Made by a program: the position numbers and the translations under genes. A stretch of DNA of 64,000 bases from the NCBI RefSeq assembly GCF_001624705.1, contig NZ_JSEO01000005.1, positions 1 to 64,000 on the forward strand, in the 5' to 3' direction. Positions 37,787-47,888 of the stretch are shown here, one piece after another. Source of the stretch: Marinomonas sp. SBI8L (GTDB lineage Bacteria > Pseudomonadota > Gammaproteobacteria > Pseudomonadales > Marinomonadaceae). The notes beneath the pieces are model-generated. The model did no database searches, was not told the origin of the DNA, and saw nothing but the letters and a program-made list of their open reading frames with translations. The stretch's first letter is position 1; every line of letters begins with the position of its first letter.

Positions 37787-38788
37787 TTAAACCCTACGCT
37801 TTTCTAATACCACCTTCAGTTTTTTAACCACTAATTGACAAGGTTCAATACATAGAAAGCGAGCTGATTGCAAAAAAGGCAATAGATACAAAGCAAGTAG
37901 AGAATTATGATTCTTTCCTGTATTCGAGCCCAATCCAAATTTAAGCGTTTGAGTTGGATCGGAATGATGCAAGCTCTTAAACCACTTATCCCAACAGGCT
38001 AACACGACACCAAAATTCTTATCCCAATGCTCTCTCGCCACAGAGTGATGAATTTGATGTTGAGCAGGCGAAATTAAAACTTTCTCAAGCCAATGAGGGT
38101 AACAAAGCATCACATTCGAATGACGCAAATTAGCCCCTAGAAGATTAAAAGCAAAAATCACGACATTCACACCCAATACCATGTAAATATCCACTTGATT
38201 AGGGAATAAATAAAAGAACAAGGCAATTGAAAAGCCTTGGCTTAACGTTGAACGTAAAGAGAAGAGCACAGACTCTACTGGATGCGTTCTAAACACAGTA
38301 AAAGGATTTAGCTCTGTTGCGGAATGATGTACCTGATGAAAAGCCCATAAAAATTGCCATTTGTGCATCAATCTATGCAGATAAAATCGACAAAAGTCAT
38401 CTAACACAAACTGAAAAATCGTGAAGCAGAGCACGACCAACCAGGTTGGCCAAATATTCGCCTCAAGTTTATCAGGCATTAACCAATGCCATTGCTCAAA
38501 CAACCAGATAGCAACCAGCATCTTAGCTAATAAAAAAGGTGAGATTAACTTAAGAACAAAGGCATTAATGACTAAGGTTTTATAGTCAGCAAATGCAGTT
38601 GCTGATAGCCAAACTTTGGCCTGAAAGACATGACGCAGAGCGTTTTTTATGGAAAGCTTACTAAAAAGGGTTAAACATAAAATCGCTATAATGAAAGCAC
38701 TTACTAAATAAGCTAATGACACTCTCTTTTGAGGGCTAATTAGACCCCCAAAAAGTGTTTGCCAATACTCATTCCAGAATACTTCCAT
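37787..38788 (-). CDS. Fatty acid hydroxylase / sterol desaturase superfamily membrane protein
   Basis: Di-iron membrane oxygenase of 333 residues with about five membrane helices. The histidine clusters HRLMH (HX3H), HQVHH (HX2HH) and HQIHHS are all present, so it should bind two irons and hydroxylate or desaturate a lipid; the substrate is unknown. It sits between a Fur-boxed DUF4856-like gene and the Fe3+ ABC operon, on the same strand. The association may reflect its iron demand. Confidence 0.88.
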   Translation of the reverse strand: MEVFWNEYWQTLFGGLISPQKRVSLAYLVSAFIIAILCLTLFSKLSIKNALRHVFQAKVWLSATAFADYKTLVINAFVLKLISPFLLAKMLVAIWLFEQWHWLMPDKLEANIWPTWLVVLCFTIFQFVLDDFCRFYLHRLMHKWQFLWAFHQVHHSATELNPFTVFRTHPVESVLFSLRSTLSQGFSIALFFYLFPNQVDIYMVLGVNVVIFAFNLLGANLRHSNVMLCYPHWLEKVLISPAQHQIHHSVAREHWDKNFGVVLACWDKWFKSLHHSDPTQTLKFGLGSNTGKNHNSLLALYLLPFLQSARFLCIEPCQLVVKKLKVVLEKRRV

Positions 38789-38809
38789 TACAGCATAATC
38801 TCATACTCT

Positions 38810-38838
38810 CTTAGTTAGCCTTAAATAGACTAACTAAG
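38810..38838 (-). terminator. Hairpin between the DUF4856-like and hydroxylase genes
   Basis: The 9-bp perfect stem CTTAGTTAG / CTAACTAAG with an 11-base loop has no clear T-run. It could be a weak terminator or an attenuator between the two genes. Confidence 0.4.
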
Positions 38839-38856
38839 ATAAACAACTAATGGCTA

Positions 38857-40260
38857 TTAGTCGTTTTCGATAGAAGTTGAAGAGCTAAGTTTAGCTGCTA
38901 ACTCATCCATACCCGCAAGAACATCATTTGAACGAGCTTTCAGGTTAAAGCGCTCAGCCAATAGCAACTGAATCTTCATCATGTGTAATTTGTACTCTTC
39001 CATTGAAATGCTTGAAGACTGTACAAACTCACCTTTAACATTACGAGCAATCACTTGTGTATCACCAAGCAATACTGGGCTAAAACCAGTTAAGCGATTC
39101 AATTTAACCGCTGTTTCACCTAGATCTTCACCGCCAACTTGTAATGCCATAGCAAAACCTTTTAGCTCACCCCAATGTTTTGCATAAGCACGGTATGCTT
39201 TAGTCACATCACCATTTGCTTCTTGGATTACACTTAACTTATCAAGGTCTTTATACACAGAACCAGCATATTTAAACGCAGCTTCTGCAATCACTTGCTG
39301 CCAGTTTACGCGAATAGTATTCACATAATCATTTAGCTTAGCCATCTGAGCTTGGTCAAGTTTAGTACCCTGAGCGTCATGAATTAATGCACGGCCATCG
39401 TAGAATGCACTAACGATGTTATTTAGGTAGTTAGTTTTGCCTGATTTATCAGAACCGGCAGCATAGTATGCGTGCGCATAAACCATTTCGGTTTTAAGAT
39501 CGACAACACCATCTTTGTTATAATCAGCTGCTGAGAAATACTTAGGGTCTTTCTTAGCAATACCGTACAAACTTTTAGCATCTAGTGTTAGAGCGTGAGC
39601 TGGTGCACCGAAATAACCAAAAGCTTCATCCCAATAATGCTCTTTTGCAGAGTATGCAGCCCCTTCTTTGTAAGCTTTATCATTGGTTTTTTTGCTGTTA
39701 TTTAGTTTTTCGTCTAAATAGCCATCTACAGCTTGGTTATAGAAAACCGCCCCCATGGTGAATTTAGAAATTAGCTGAGTATAGTCGTAGCCATTTACAG
39801 GATCAAAACCACCTTTCACCTTAGCGGCTTTAGCTATCATATCTTCTAGCACTTCTTGACCAGTCATATTACCTGGCCAAGCAGTTACAGCACCTTTATA
39901 AGCCTTTGAAGATAGATTCTTGCCTTTAGAGATTTCACCAACAGTAGTTTGCTTAATTGCAAAACCCTCTTTAGATACAGGGTCTAAAATGGCTCTGTCA
40001 GCATCCTTTGCTTCAAAATAAAGCGCTAATTTAGCGGCTTGATCAGCATCCTGCTTACCTTGTCCTTTAGAAATAGTCTTTTTTAAAGAATTATGGATAA
40101 CGTGTCTCGCAGCTTGACCGCTATAAGACACAGATGAAGTTGCACTACCTTGGTAACCTGCAACAGTCACTGGAAATTCGTTATAGACTTCACCGGCGAA
40201 AACAGCACTAGAACCGATAGAAGTAACAAGTGTAGCAAGAGCAAAAGGTTTGAATGACAT
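38857..40260 (-). CDS. Secreted DUF4856-like protein, Fur-regulated
   Basis: A 467-residue exported protein with signal peptide MSFKPFALATLVTSIGSSAVFAG. I assign it to DUF4856 from the KHWGELKGFAMALQ and GYDYTQLISKFTMGAVFYNQAVDGYLD segments; these proteins are related to imelysin-type iron-regulated proteins of unknown function. An earlier start (40275) is possible, but the ATG at 40260 has AGAGG just before it. DYNKDGVVDLKTE resembles a Ca-binding loop. A Fur box lies about 95 bases upstream. Confidence 0.8.
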   Translation of the reverse strand: MSFKPFALATLVTSIGSSAVFAGEVYNEFPVTVAGYQGSATSSVSYSGQAARHVIHNSLKKTISKGQGKQDADQAAKLALYFEAKDADRAILDPVSKEGFAIKQTTVGEISKGKNLSSKAYKGAVTAWPGNMTGQEVLEDMIAKAAKVKGGFDPVNGYDYTQLISKFTMGAVFYNQAVDGYLDEKLNNSKKTNDKAYKEGAAYSAKEHYWDEAFGYFGAPAHALTLDAKSLYGIAKKDPKYFSAADYNKDGVVDLKTEMVYAHAYYAAGSDKSGKTNYLNNIVSAFYDGRALIHDAQGTKLDQAQMAKLNDYVNTIRVNWQQVIAEAAFKYAGSVYKDLDKLSVIQEANGDVTKAYRAYAKHWGELKGFAMALQVGGEDLGETAVKLNRLTGFSPVLLGDTQVIARNVKGEFVQSSSISMEEYKLHMMKIQLLLAERFNLKARSNDVLAGMDELAAKLSSSTSIEND

Positions 40261-40352
40261 GATGGCCTCTGACACAAAGAATTAAATGTACTTACTCAAC
40301 AAGTTAGCGATGAGAAAAGTGAACCGCCATAAAGTAGCGCATCCATAATGAA

Positions 40353-40371
40353 AATGCTAGTCGTTATCATT
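40353..40371 (-). promoter_or_regulatory. Fur box
   Basis: AATGATAACGACTAGCATT on the minus strand matches the palindromic Fur operator AATGANAATNATTNTCATT at 16 of 19 positions. It lies upstream of the DUF4856-like gene, implying repression by Fe2+-Fur. Confidence 0.75.
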
Positions 40372-40460
40372 TCTGTTTAATAAAATTTCACTTAAAGCTT
40401 ACAAAAGTCACACAACCACTTTTCATATAATTGACAGTTATTTTGCAAGAAAATCACATA

Positions 40461-41654
40461 TCAGCCCAGTGCCAAACTAATGATATGATTTTTAACAAGT
40501 CTTTGATTATTCATCCAGCCCATTCCCTTATTTCGAGCAAAAACAGCTAAAGGGTATTGTGTTTCATATAAGCGCTTAAAAAATTCCATACTGGCAGACA
40601 TACGGATATTGTCAGACATTCTGGCTCTTTGGTATCGCCTTAACACTCTGTCATTAGATAAGGATTCGCCTCTTTCCTTTGCTTTACTCAAAACATCAAC
40701 CAAAGCGCCAGCATCCGCAAAACCTAAATTTGCACCTTGGCCTGCGAGAGGGTGTATGGTGTGAGCCGCATCACCAATTAACGCAACACCAGACTGTGCA
40801 TATTGCAAAGCATGCCTTTGCCTTAAAGGAATAGAAATAGGCTTACTAATGAGACTTAACACCTCAAACTCATTCGAGATTGCATAATTCAAACGCTGAC
40901 AAAACATCTCTGGACTGAGTAATAATAAGGCTTCTGCTTCATTGGGAGGAACAGACCAAACAATTGATGCAAAATGACGGCCTTCAAAATTAGGCATAGG
41001 CAATATTGCTAAAATGCCTTCTTCACCAAAACTTTGCCATGCGGTATTTTCATGACTTTTATTTAGCTCAATTGTCGCGACAATCGCGTTATGTTGATAA
41101 TCCCATTCTTTCGTCTCAATTTGTGCTTGAGCGCGCATTAAAGAATTTGCACCATCCGCGGCGATTAATAACTGTCCAGATATGGTTTTCCCATCGTCTA
41201 AACTTACCTGCACACCCAATTCGTGTTTTTGATACTGACTAACAGAAGCGGCATAAAAACAATCAACCTGTTTATGATGGCTTTCTAACTGGGTTAGCAA
41301 AGCTTGATTCAGCACCTGATTTTCAACTAGGTGACCGAGTTCCCTTAAATGTACATCATCACAACTAAAAGCAATTTCACCTGTACCTAGCCCATCCCAA
41401 ACTTTCATTTGGTGATAGGGAGTCAAACGTTTAGCATCCATTAACTGCCAAGCACCACTCTTTTCGATAAGTGCTTGAGAATGACGTGAGATGGCGCTGA
41501 CCCTAGAATCATAATAAGGAAACTCGGATAATTGGCACTGACCATTTCCTTTATCCACCAGTGCTACGATAAAGCCCTGCTGGGCAAGAAGGTTTGCAGC
41601 TAGAGCTCCGACCATGCCAGCCCCGACCAAAATTACGTCATAAGACTTTTTCAT
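40461..41654 (-). CDS. ubiI: Ubiquinone biosynthesis FAD monooxygenase, UbiI/VisC type
   Basis: Hydroxylates a ubiquinone ring precursor (C5 for UbiI). It has 397 residues: FAD-binding GXGXXG as VGAGMVGALAANLL, the UbiH/COQ6 signature ALIGDAAHTIHPLAGQGANLGFADAG (about 284-309), and YDSRVSAIS. It is the last gene of ygfB-pepP-ubiH-ubiI, where this position is normally ubiI/visC. It could be a UbiF-type paralogue. Confidence 0.9.
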   Translation of the reverse strand: MKKSYDVILVGAGMVGALAANLLAQQGFIVALVDKGNGQCQLSEFPYYDSRVSAISRHSQALIEKSGAWQLMDAKRLTPYHQMKVWDGLGTGEIAFSCDDVHLRELGHLVENQVLNQALLTQLESHHKQVDCFYAASVSQYQKHELGVQVSLDDGKTISGQLLIAADGANSLMRAQAQIETKEWDYQHNAIVATIELNKSHENTAWQSFGEEGILAILPMPNFEGRHFASIVWSVPPNEAEALLLLSPEMFCQRLNYAISNEFEVLSLISKPISIPLRQRHALQYAQSGVALIGDAAHTIHPLAGQGANLGFADAGALVDVLSKAKERGESLSNDRVLRRYQRARMSDNIRMSASMEFFKRLYETQYPLAVFARNKGMGWMNNQRLVKNHIISLALG

Positions 41655-41690
41655 TATCTCACCTTATTAAATTGTTACTCGCCAGCTCAT

Positions 41691-42917
41691 TCAAATTCGT
41701 ATGGTGGGCTTATGTACATCCAGCCCCATTGCTGCACGGGCAAAGCTTCCCTTAGCAAGTGGACAGTGATCTAGCGCTAAATTAACTAAATTACGAGAAA
41801 AACGAATAGGAAGGTTTTGAGCAGCAAAAACAGATACTAAACCATGACTAGCCGTTTGAATGCGTTTGGCATCTTTATCTTGCTCAATAGCGAATTGATT
41901 TAAGTTTGAAAGCGCCCCGATATCTGCACCCTTAGCTAGACTCGACAAGACATTATGGGCAAGTAATGCAACACCTCTTAAAGCAAGATTAAACCCTTGA
42001 CCTGCAACTGGGTGAAGTGTGTAAGCCGCATTACCTAAGATAGCCAAACGGGAGCGAACAAACTCATTGGCTTTTTGTATTTTGAGCGGGTAATAGGTTC
42101 TTTCTCCAACCGCTTTAAAACGGCCTAATCTATGCCCGAATTCAGCCTGTAATTCAGATAAAAAGTCCGCGTCAGACAGAGCCATTCTCTCATCTAAGGA
42201 TGACATAGATGTAGTCCAGACAAGCGCTGATCTGTCTCTTCCATGAAAATTAGGCAAAGGTAACATGGCAATCGGACCTTCTTTAGCAAAACGCTCATAA
42301 GCCCAACCTTGATGAGGCTTTTGCAACTCAATATTGGCAATAAGTGCTGCTTGATCATACGTTTTTACTTGATGAGTCAAGTCCAACTGTTTGGCTAAGT
42401 CAGAACGACCACCATCACACATAACAACCAATTTAACTTGATAGTCAGCAGCAACACCAGAGTCCAAATCTAAAACACTTGCCTGATAATAGTCAGCTTT
42501 GGCATTTAAATTCGTTACTTTAGCGGGAGACAGTATTTGTACATTAGAAAAGGCTTTTAATTGTGAATAAAGCTGTGTACCTAGGCCTTTGTTATCCACA
42601 ACGTAACCCATAGCCTCAACATCATAGTCAGTAGCATGGAGCCGAGACATTCCAAACTGCCTCTTTTCTGATGTATGAATATGTTGGATAGGTGCTACCA
42701 GATTGGCTAAATGAGGCCAAATTCCCATATCAGCAAAAATATTCGCACTGGATTTACTTAAGACTGTCGACCTATCATCAAAGCTTGGCTGAGATTCCGA
42801 TGAAGCCTCTATAGACTCCACCATACAAATGTTTAACTCTCGGTTATGACTTGCTAAAGCTAGCGCAAAGGATGCGCCCACTAGGCCACCACCAACAATT
42901 AAGATATCTGCTGTCAT
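41691..42917 (-). CDS. ubiH: 2-octaprenyl-6-methoxyphenol hydroxylase
   Basis: C1 hydroxylase of ubiquinone synthesis. It has 408 residues with FAD motif VGGGLVGASFALAL, DDRSTVLS, and AILGNAAYTLHPVAGQGFNLALRG; Asn-Ala replaces the usual Asp-Ala in GDAAH, a change common in UbiH. HIHTSEKRQFGMSRL is typical of UbiH rather than UbiI. It lies 37 bases after pepP. Confidence 0.92.
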   Translation of the reverse strand: MTADILIVGGGLVGASFALALASHNRELNICMVESIEASSESQPSFDDRSTVLSKSSANIFADMGIWPHLANLVAPIQHIHTSEKRQFGMSRLHATDYDVEAMGYVVDNKGLGTQLYSQLKAFSNVQILSPAKVTNLNAKADYYQASVLDLDSGVAADYQVKLVVMCDGGRSDLAKQLDLTHQVKTYDQAALIANIELQKPHQGWAYERFAKEGPIAMLPLPNFHGRDRSALVWTTSMSSLDERMALSDADFLSELQAEFGHRLGRFKAVGERTYYPLKIQKANEFVRSRLAILGNAAYTLHPVAGQGFNLALRGVALLAHNVLSSLAKGADIGALSNLNQFAIEQDKDAKRIQTASHGLVSVFAAQNLPIRFSRNLVNLALDHCPLAKGSFARAAMGLDVHKPTIRI

Positions 42918-42954
42918 TAGGCCAATCTCCTACCCAATTTATTCAATTTTAAAA

Positions 42955-44256
42955 TTAGTGCTTCTGCATCAAGGCTTCAATTTCATCAATATCACGAACA
43001 AGCCCGTGAGTCAGAATAACAGGGCCAGATTCAGACACTAGTACATCATCTTCAATACGTATACCAATGCCACGCCACTTTTCATCAACTTGCATATTGC
43101 CCTTTGAGACATACAAACCAGGCTCTACTGTAACTACCATACCTGGAACAAGTGGACGTGATTCAGCTTCAACTTTATAAGCCCCTACATCATGTACATC
43201 CATGCCAATCCAATGGCCGGTATTATGCATATAAAAATCGCGATAGGCTTTATCCTCTATCACGCTTTCTAATTCACCTTGCAGTAGCCCAAGCTCAATC
43301 AGGCCTTGGCTTAATACACGCACAGCTACATCATGAAAGTCGGTGTATTTAGAGCCTACAACGACAGCATCAATCGCTTCTTTTTGCGCTTTTAATACTA
43401 GATTATAGAGTGCTGCTTGTGGCTCAGAGAACTTACCATTGGCAGGGAAGGTGCGAGTAATATCAGACGCATAAAACCCTAGCTCACAACCCGCATCAAT
43501 TAAGACTAGATCACCATCCTTGATCTCTGCGTTATTTTCTATGTAATGCAAGGTACAAGCATTACTACCAGAAGCAACAATATTATTGTAAGCGGGCGTT
43601 CTTGAGCCTGATTTCATAAAGCAATAATTCAGCTCAGCTTCTAGCTCATATTCCTTCATACCAGGTTTCACAGTTTGCATAGCTAACCGATGTGCTTTGA
43701 CACTGATTTGTGCAGCCTTTTCCATTAAGGCAATTTCTTCAGCGTCCTTGATCAAACGCATCTCACCTAGAAGACTTGCTAACTGATTAAACTGAGCAGG
43801 GGCTTGCGCACCTTGCCTTACTTTCTTAGCCAAGGTTTGTTGCCAGCTTACTATTTGCTGCTGTAAAACATCATCAGAGAAATCAAACCAAACTGACTGA
43901 CTACCATCTAATAAGCTAATGATTTGCTCATCCATATCGTCTAAAGGGAAAGCCTTATCAAACGCAAAGTTTTCAACAGCACCTTGAACCCCATGACGAA
44001 ATCCATCCCATTGTTCCTTCTCAGGATCTTTTGGTAGATTAAATAAGATAGATTGTGTTTTGTTAATCAATACGTAAGCACCAGGCTCTGCATAACCAGT
44101 CAAATAAAAGAAATGGCTATTCGGTCGAAATTCAAAATCACAATCACTGTTACGAGCACATAACTCACCTGCACGCACAATGGCAACAAATCCTTCTGGT
44201 AATTTTGCTTGTAATAATTGACGACGAGCTTGGAAGTTGGCAATCGGCAAATTCAT
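42955..44256 (-). CDS. pepP: Xaa-Pro aminopeptidase P
   Basis: Dimanganese peptidase that removes N-terminal residues before proline. It has 433 residues. The pita-bread fold metal ligands are in LIDAGCELGFYASDITRTFP (two Asp), HNTGHWIGMDVHD (His) and the Glu residues of TVEPGLYV and GIRIEDD. The GTG at 44262 is possible, but the ATG at 44256 has AGAGG 5 bases before it. Linked to ubiH as in E. coli. Confidence 0.95.
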   Translation of the reverse strand: MNLPIANFQARRQLLQAKLPEGFVAIVRAGELCARNSDCDFEFRPNSHFFYLTGYAEPGAYVLINKTQSILFNLPKDPEKEQWDGFRHGVQGAVENFAFDKAFPLDDMDEQIISLLDGSQSVWFDFSDDVLQQQIVSWQQTLAKKVRQGAQAPAQFNQLASLLGEMRLIKDAEEIALMEKAAQISVKAHRLAMQTVKPGMKEYELEAELNYCFMKSGSRTPAYNNIVASGSNACTLHYIENNAEIKDGDLVLIDAGCELGFYASDITRTFPANGKFSEPQAALYNLVLKAQKEAIDAVVVGSKYTDFHDVAVRVLSQGLIELGLLQGELESVIEDKAYRDFYMHNTGHWIGMDVHDVGAYKVEAESRPLVPGMVVTVEPGLYVSKGNMQVDEKWRGIGIRIEDDVLVSESGPVILTHGLVRDIDEIEALMQKH

Positions 44257-44292
44257 TTTCACCTCTCAAATTAGATGGATAATAGAAACAAT

Positions 44293-44315
44293 AAAAAGCA
44301 GCATTTATTTGCTGC
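44293..44315 (-). terminator. Terminator between ygfB and pepP
   Basis: The stem GCAGCA / TGCTGC is followed on the minus strand by TTTTT, placed 24 bases after the ygfB stop. It may reduce read-through into pepP. Confidence 0.7.
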
Positions 44316-44338
44316 TATACACTAAGTTCAATTTAGAC

Positions 44339-44926
44339 TTAATGTATCTTTGTTTGATTATTTTTATCTTGCGGCTGCACTTCATGGTGCTCTGAATACA
44401 GCATCATGGCAGACAGTCTGGCATATTCAATCAGCTCAGTAAGGTCTTTCTCATTGTCATTACTGTCTTCTAACTCACGCATCTCACCTTTCATACCAGA
44501 TAGGTTGGCAAAATCACGCAATACTTGTGTCGTATCATCAGACAAATTCTGTTTTTGCCCTGACAAGCCATAACCCGCTAAGAAGCCATGCGCCCATTCT
44601 GCCAAAGTAACACCACGATCACTTAGACTTGAATCTTCATCTGCTATAACAGGGTCCAATGCATACTCGCCATTGGCAAATAATGCTTGAGTTGCGGTAT
44701 AGAGCTCGACAATGGCATCTCGACTTGCTTCTTCCTTCCAACTTTCAATATCACAAAACTCAACCACCATAGCGATCCAATCTTCTAATAATAAAGTCAC
44801 ACCAGAGGCGAGATAACCACATAATTGACCATGCAATTCTGCTGGTGAAGCCCCAATAGACTCAGTTACAAACACATCCGCAATAAGATCAAAATCTAAT
44901 GCATCTTTAAGCATTTCAGTCGACAT
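44339..44926 (-). CDS. ygfB: UPF0149 family protein (YgfB-like)
   Basis: A 195-residue acidic cytoplasmic protein; the segments SPAELHGQLCGYLASG and WAHGFLAGYGLSG are characteristic of UPF0149/YgfB. Pseudomonas YgfB is a regulator affecting ampDh3 expression; whether this holds here is unknown. Its usual neighbours zapA and 6S RNA are absent upstream; instead folD lies 198 bases away on the same strand. Confidence 0.9.
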   Translation of the reverse strand: MSTEMLKDALDFDLIADVFVTESIGASPAELHGQLCGYLASGVTLLLEDWIAMVVEFCDIESWKEEASRDAIVELYTATQALFANGEYALDPVIADEDSSLSDRGVTLAEWAHGFLAGYGLSGQKQNLSDDTTQVLRDFANLSGMKGEMRELEDSNDNEKDLTELIEYARLSAMMLYSEHHEVQPQDKNNQTKIH

Positions 44927-45082
44927 GAAAACCCCTAACCCTTAACTGTTATTAATTCGATAAGTAAAACCTATGCTTACTTACAAGTAAGCCGCACTTT
45001 TGATGCGGCTTAGCTATATTTCTAATCTTATTACTCTATATGGCATCAATTTGATGAATTGCAATCATCATAACAACCACAA

Positions 45083-45118
45083 AGAGAGAGCAACTCGCCT
45101 ATAAGCGCTCCCTCTTTC
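45083..45118 (-). terminator. folD terminator (weak)
   Basis: The arms AAAGAGGGAGC / GCTCTCTCTTT (one G-T pair) lie just after the folD stop, but only a short T-run follows. A second hairpin, AAGCCGCA / TGCGGCTT (44987-45011), sits between it and ygfB without a T-run. Confidence 0.5.
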
Positions 45119-45124
45119 GCTGAT

Positions 45125-45970
45125 TTAATTATTTAACTGCTTTAAACCAGACTCAAGCGTTTGCAAGATAAGTGTATTAATTGTCATTGGACCAACGCCA
45201 CCAGGAACTGGAGTATAAGCAGAAACTCTATCAACTAAAGGTCCTAGTTCGATATCACCAATACCACCTGGGTGATAACCTGCATCAACAACAACAGCGC
45301 CATCCTTGATCCAATCAGCTTTAATAAGCTCAGGCTTACCAACAGCACCAACAATGACATCGGCTTGTTTCACAAAGCTAGGTAGATCTTGAGTACGAGA
45401 ATGACAAATTGTCACTGTCGCATTTGCATTGAGCATCATCATAGCCATAGGTTTACCTAAAATTGGGCTACGACCAACAACGACAACATGCTTACCAGCT
45501 AAATCAATATCATAATGCTCTAATAAGCGCATGATGCCAGCAGGTGTTGCAGAACCGTATGCAGGCTCTTGCATCGCCATGCGACCAAAGCCTAGGCAGG
45601 TCACGCCATCAACATCTTTATGCGCAGCAATTTCATCGAAGCATAGACGCTCATTAATTTGAGGTGGAACAGGGTGTTGTAACAAAATGCCATGTACATC
45701 TGAGTTTTCATTCAGCTCTTTGATAGTAGCAAGAAGCTGGTTTGTAGACGTCTCTTCAGGCAGCTCAATTGCCATAGAGTCCATTCCAACTCGGCGACAA
45801 GCGTTACCTTTCATCTTAACGTAAGTTGCTGACGCAGGATCGCCACCAACCAAAATTGTCGCCAAGATAGGGGTTCCACCAGTACGTTTCTTAAGCTCAG
45901 TAACTTGAGCTTTTAGACGGGTTTCGGTTTCTTCAGCACATAATTTGCCATCAAGAACCAATGCAGTCAT
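45125..45970 (-). CDS. folD: Methylene-tetrahydrofolate dehydrogenase/cyclohydrolase
   Basis: Bifunctional NADP enzyme interconverting methylene-, methenyl- and formyl-tetrahydrofolate. It has 281 residues. [14 protein letters not shown] carries the active-site Tyr and Lys, [29 protein letters not shown] binds NADP, and [12 protein letters not shown] is the C-terminal signature. Functionally linked to folA and thyA. No partner gene adjoins. Confidence 0.97.
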   Translation of the reverse strand: MTALVLDGKLCAEETETRLKAQVTELKKRTGGTPILATILVGGDPASATYVKMKGNACRRVGMDSMAIELPEETSTNQLLATIKELNENSDVHGILLQHPVPPQINERLCFDEIAAHKDVDGVTCLGFGRMAMQEPAYGSATPAGIMRLLEHYDIDLAGKHVVVVGRSPILGKPMAMMMLNANATVTICHSRTQDLPSFVKQADVIVGAVGKPELIKADWIKDGAVVVDAGYHPGGIGDIELGPLVDRVSAYTPVPGGVGPMTINTLILQTLESGLKQLNN

Positions 45971-46107
45971 GAATTAACTCCAACAGTAAGTAGATCGTGA
46001 TTTAGGGTAAGCTATTGTACCTTAGAATCGGCTCGAATAGGCAGCTTACTGCATAATCAAACAGATATTCCTTAGGAATTATTGTCAGACCTCAAATCAA
46101 TAGATTG

Positions 46108-47835
46108 TTAAACTGCCTCTATATAATCCACTAACAATTGAATATTACGCTGCCCTCTAAATTCATTGATGTCCAACTTGAATACAACTCGGGCCTGCTC
46201 AGTATTATTAGGCCAAAGCGTTAAGTCGATAAAGAAAACGATAGCATCTAACAACAAGCCTTCATTTGGCTCCCTTAGCAAGAGCTTCAAATGTTTTTGC
46301 CCTACAATTCTCTGTTGAATAACATCAAACACACCATCAAAGACAGGCTCAGGAAACATCTGCCCCCATGGCCCACATTGACGAATCATTTCAGCAAAAC
46401 TTAGGCTAAAGTCTTCTGCTCTTAACGCACCATCAGTCAATAAACAATCTTCGAGATCACTAGGACTAACTAGCTCAGTCACCACGGCATCAAAAGCTTG
46501 CGCAAATTCCGTATAATGCTTCTCTTTAATACTCATTCCAGCAGCCATAGCGTGACCACCAAACTTACTCAATAAATGAGGATGTCGTTTTGCCAATAAA
46601 TCTAAAGCATCACGTATATGTAAACCAGGAATAGAACGTGCTGAGCCTTTTATTTCTTCATCATCCACTTTGGCAAAGGCGATCACAGGTCGATAACACT
46701 TATCCTTCATACGCGATGCTAGAATACCAATCACGCCTTGATGCCAAGTTTCATCGTAAAAGCACATACCATTCGGTAAATCTTGCTCATCGGCTACAAT
46801 TTTTTCGAGCACAAATTCAGCCTGCTGCTTCATTTCAGACTCTATGTCTTTACGCTCGCGATTAAGCTGATCCAGCTCTTGCGCCAAACGCTTTGCCTGC
46901 TGAACATTAGAAGTCAACAAGCAAGCTATCCCTAGAGACATATCATCCAAACGCCCTGCCGCATTCAATCTTGGCCCGACTGCAAACCCCAAATCCGATG
47001 CTTTAATTTGACTCACATCGCGATTAGCAACCTCTAATAAAGCCAATATACCAGGGCGTGCGTGACCCGCTTGAATACGCTGTAAGCCTTGCTTTACCAA
47101 AATACGATTATTCGCATCTAACGGCACCACATCTGCTACCGTTCCTAAAGCAACTAAATCTAAATAATCTGCCATTCGAGGCTCTGGGATATGTTGTAAT
47201 TCAAACCAGCGACGCGCCTTAAGCTCTGCGCGAAGCCCACTCATCACATAAAAGATAACACCGACACCTGCCATCGCTTTACTATCAAAACCGCACCCAT
47301 GTTGATTGGGGTTTACGATAGCATCTGCCTCTGGTAACTCATCGCCCGGCAAATGGTGATCTGTAACCACCACTTTGATGCCATATGATTTGGCGACTTT
47401 CACCCCTTCAATACTTGAAATACCGTTATCCACAGTCACTAACACAGCAGGCTGACTTTCTTGAGCTACTTCAACTATTTCTGGCGTCAATCCATAGCCA
47501 TATTCAAATCGGTTTGGCACTAAAAATTCTGGATCAATAGCCCCCATAGCTTGCATAGCTAAAACCCCTAAACTAGTACTTGTCGCACCATCTGCATCAA
47601 AGTCACCTACGATTAGAATTTTTTCACCAGCTTCAATTGCATCTGCCAAAATAGTTACCGCAGGTATGAGCCCCATTAACTCATTAGGCCTTAATAAGCT
47701 GGCCAATCGATATTCCAGCTCTGATTCATTAGTAATATTTCGTGTCTGTAAGATACGCTGCATAGTCAAAGGAATCGCTGAAGAGAAGCTTTGATGACTT
47801 TCCAGAACTGGTCTGTGTAGTATTTTCTTACTCAT
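46108..47835 (-). CDS. recJ: Single-strand DNA exonuclease RecJ
   Basis: 5'-3' ssDNA exonuclease in recombination and mismatch repair. It has 575 residues. The DHH phosphoesterase core has DFDADGATSTSLGVL (motif I), TVDNGISS, TDHHLPG (motif III) and NPNQ; the DHHA1 and OB-fold parts follow (FGGHAMAAGMSI near 450). It lies after rsmE and before folD on the same strand. Confidence 0.96.
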   Translation of the reverse strand: MSKKILHRPVLESHQSFSSAIPLTMQRILQTRNITNESELEYRLASLLRPNELMGLIPAVTILADAIEAGEKILIVGDFDADGATSTSLGVLAMQAMGAIDPEFLVPNRFEYGYGLTPEIVEVAQESQPAVLVTVDNGISSIEGVKVAKSYGIKVVVTDHHLPGDELPEADAIVNPNQHGCGFDSKAMAGVGVIFYVMSGLRAELKARRWFELQHIPEPRMADYLDLVALGTVADVVPLDANNRILVKQGLQRIQAGHARPGILALLEVANRDVSQIKASDLGFAVGPRLNAAGRLDDMSLGIACLLTSNVQQAKRLAQELDQLNRERKDIESEMKQQAEFVLEKIVADEQDLPNGMCFYDETWHQGVIGILASRMKDKCYRPVIAFAKVDDEEIKGSARSIPGLHIRDALDLLAKRHPHLLSKFGGHAMAAGMSIKEKHYTEFAQAFDAVVTELVSPSDLEDCLLTDGALRAEDFSLSFAEMIRQCGPWGQMFPEPVFDGVFDVIQQRIVGQKHLKLLLREPNEGLLLDAIVFFIDLTLWPNNTEQARVVFKLDINEFRGQRNIQLLVDYIEAV

Positions 47836-47888
47836 TTAATACTCCTCTAAAAAACGATTGTCTTTGGTTAGCTTTAATTGCCATCAGG

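Noticed and set aside
44927-45124. 6S RNA/zapA expected near ygfB
   Set aside because: No 6S-like fold or zapA frame is present; only two hairpins were seen.
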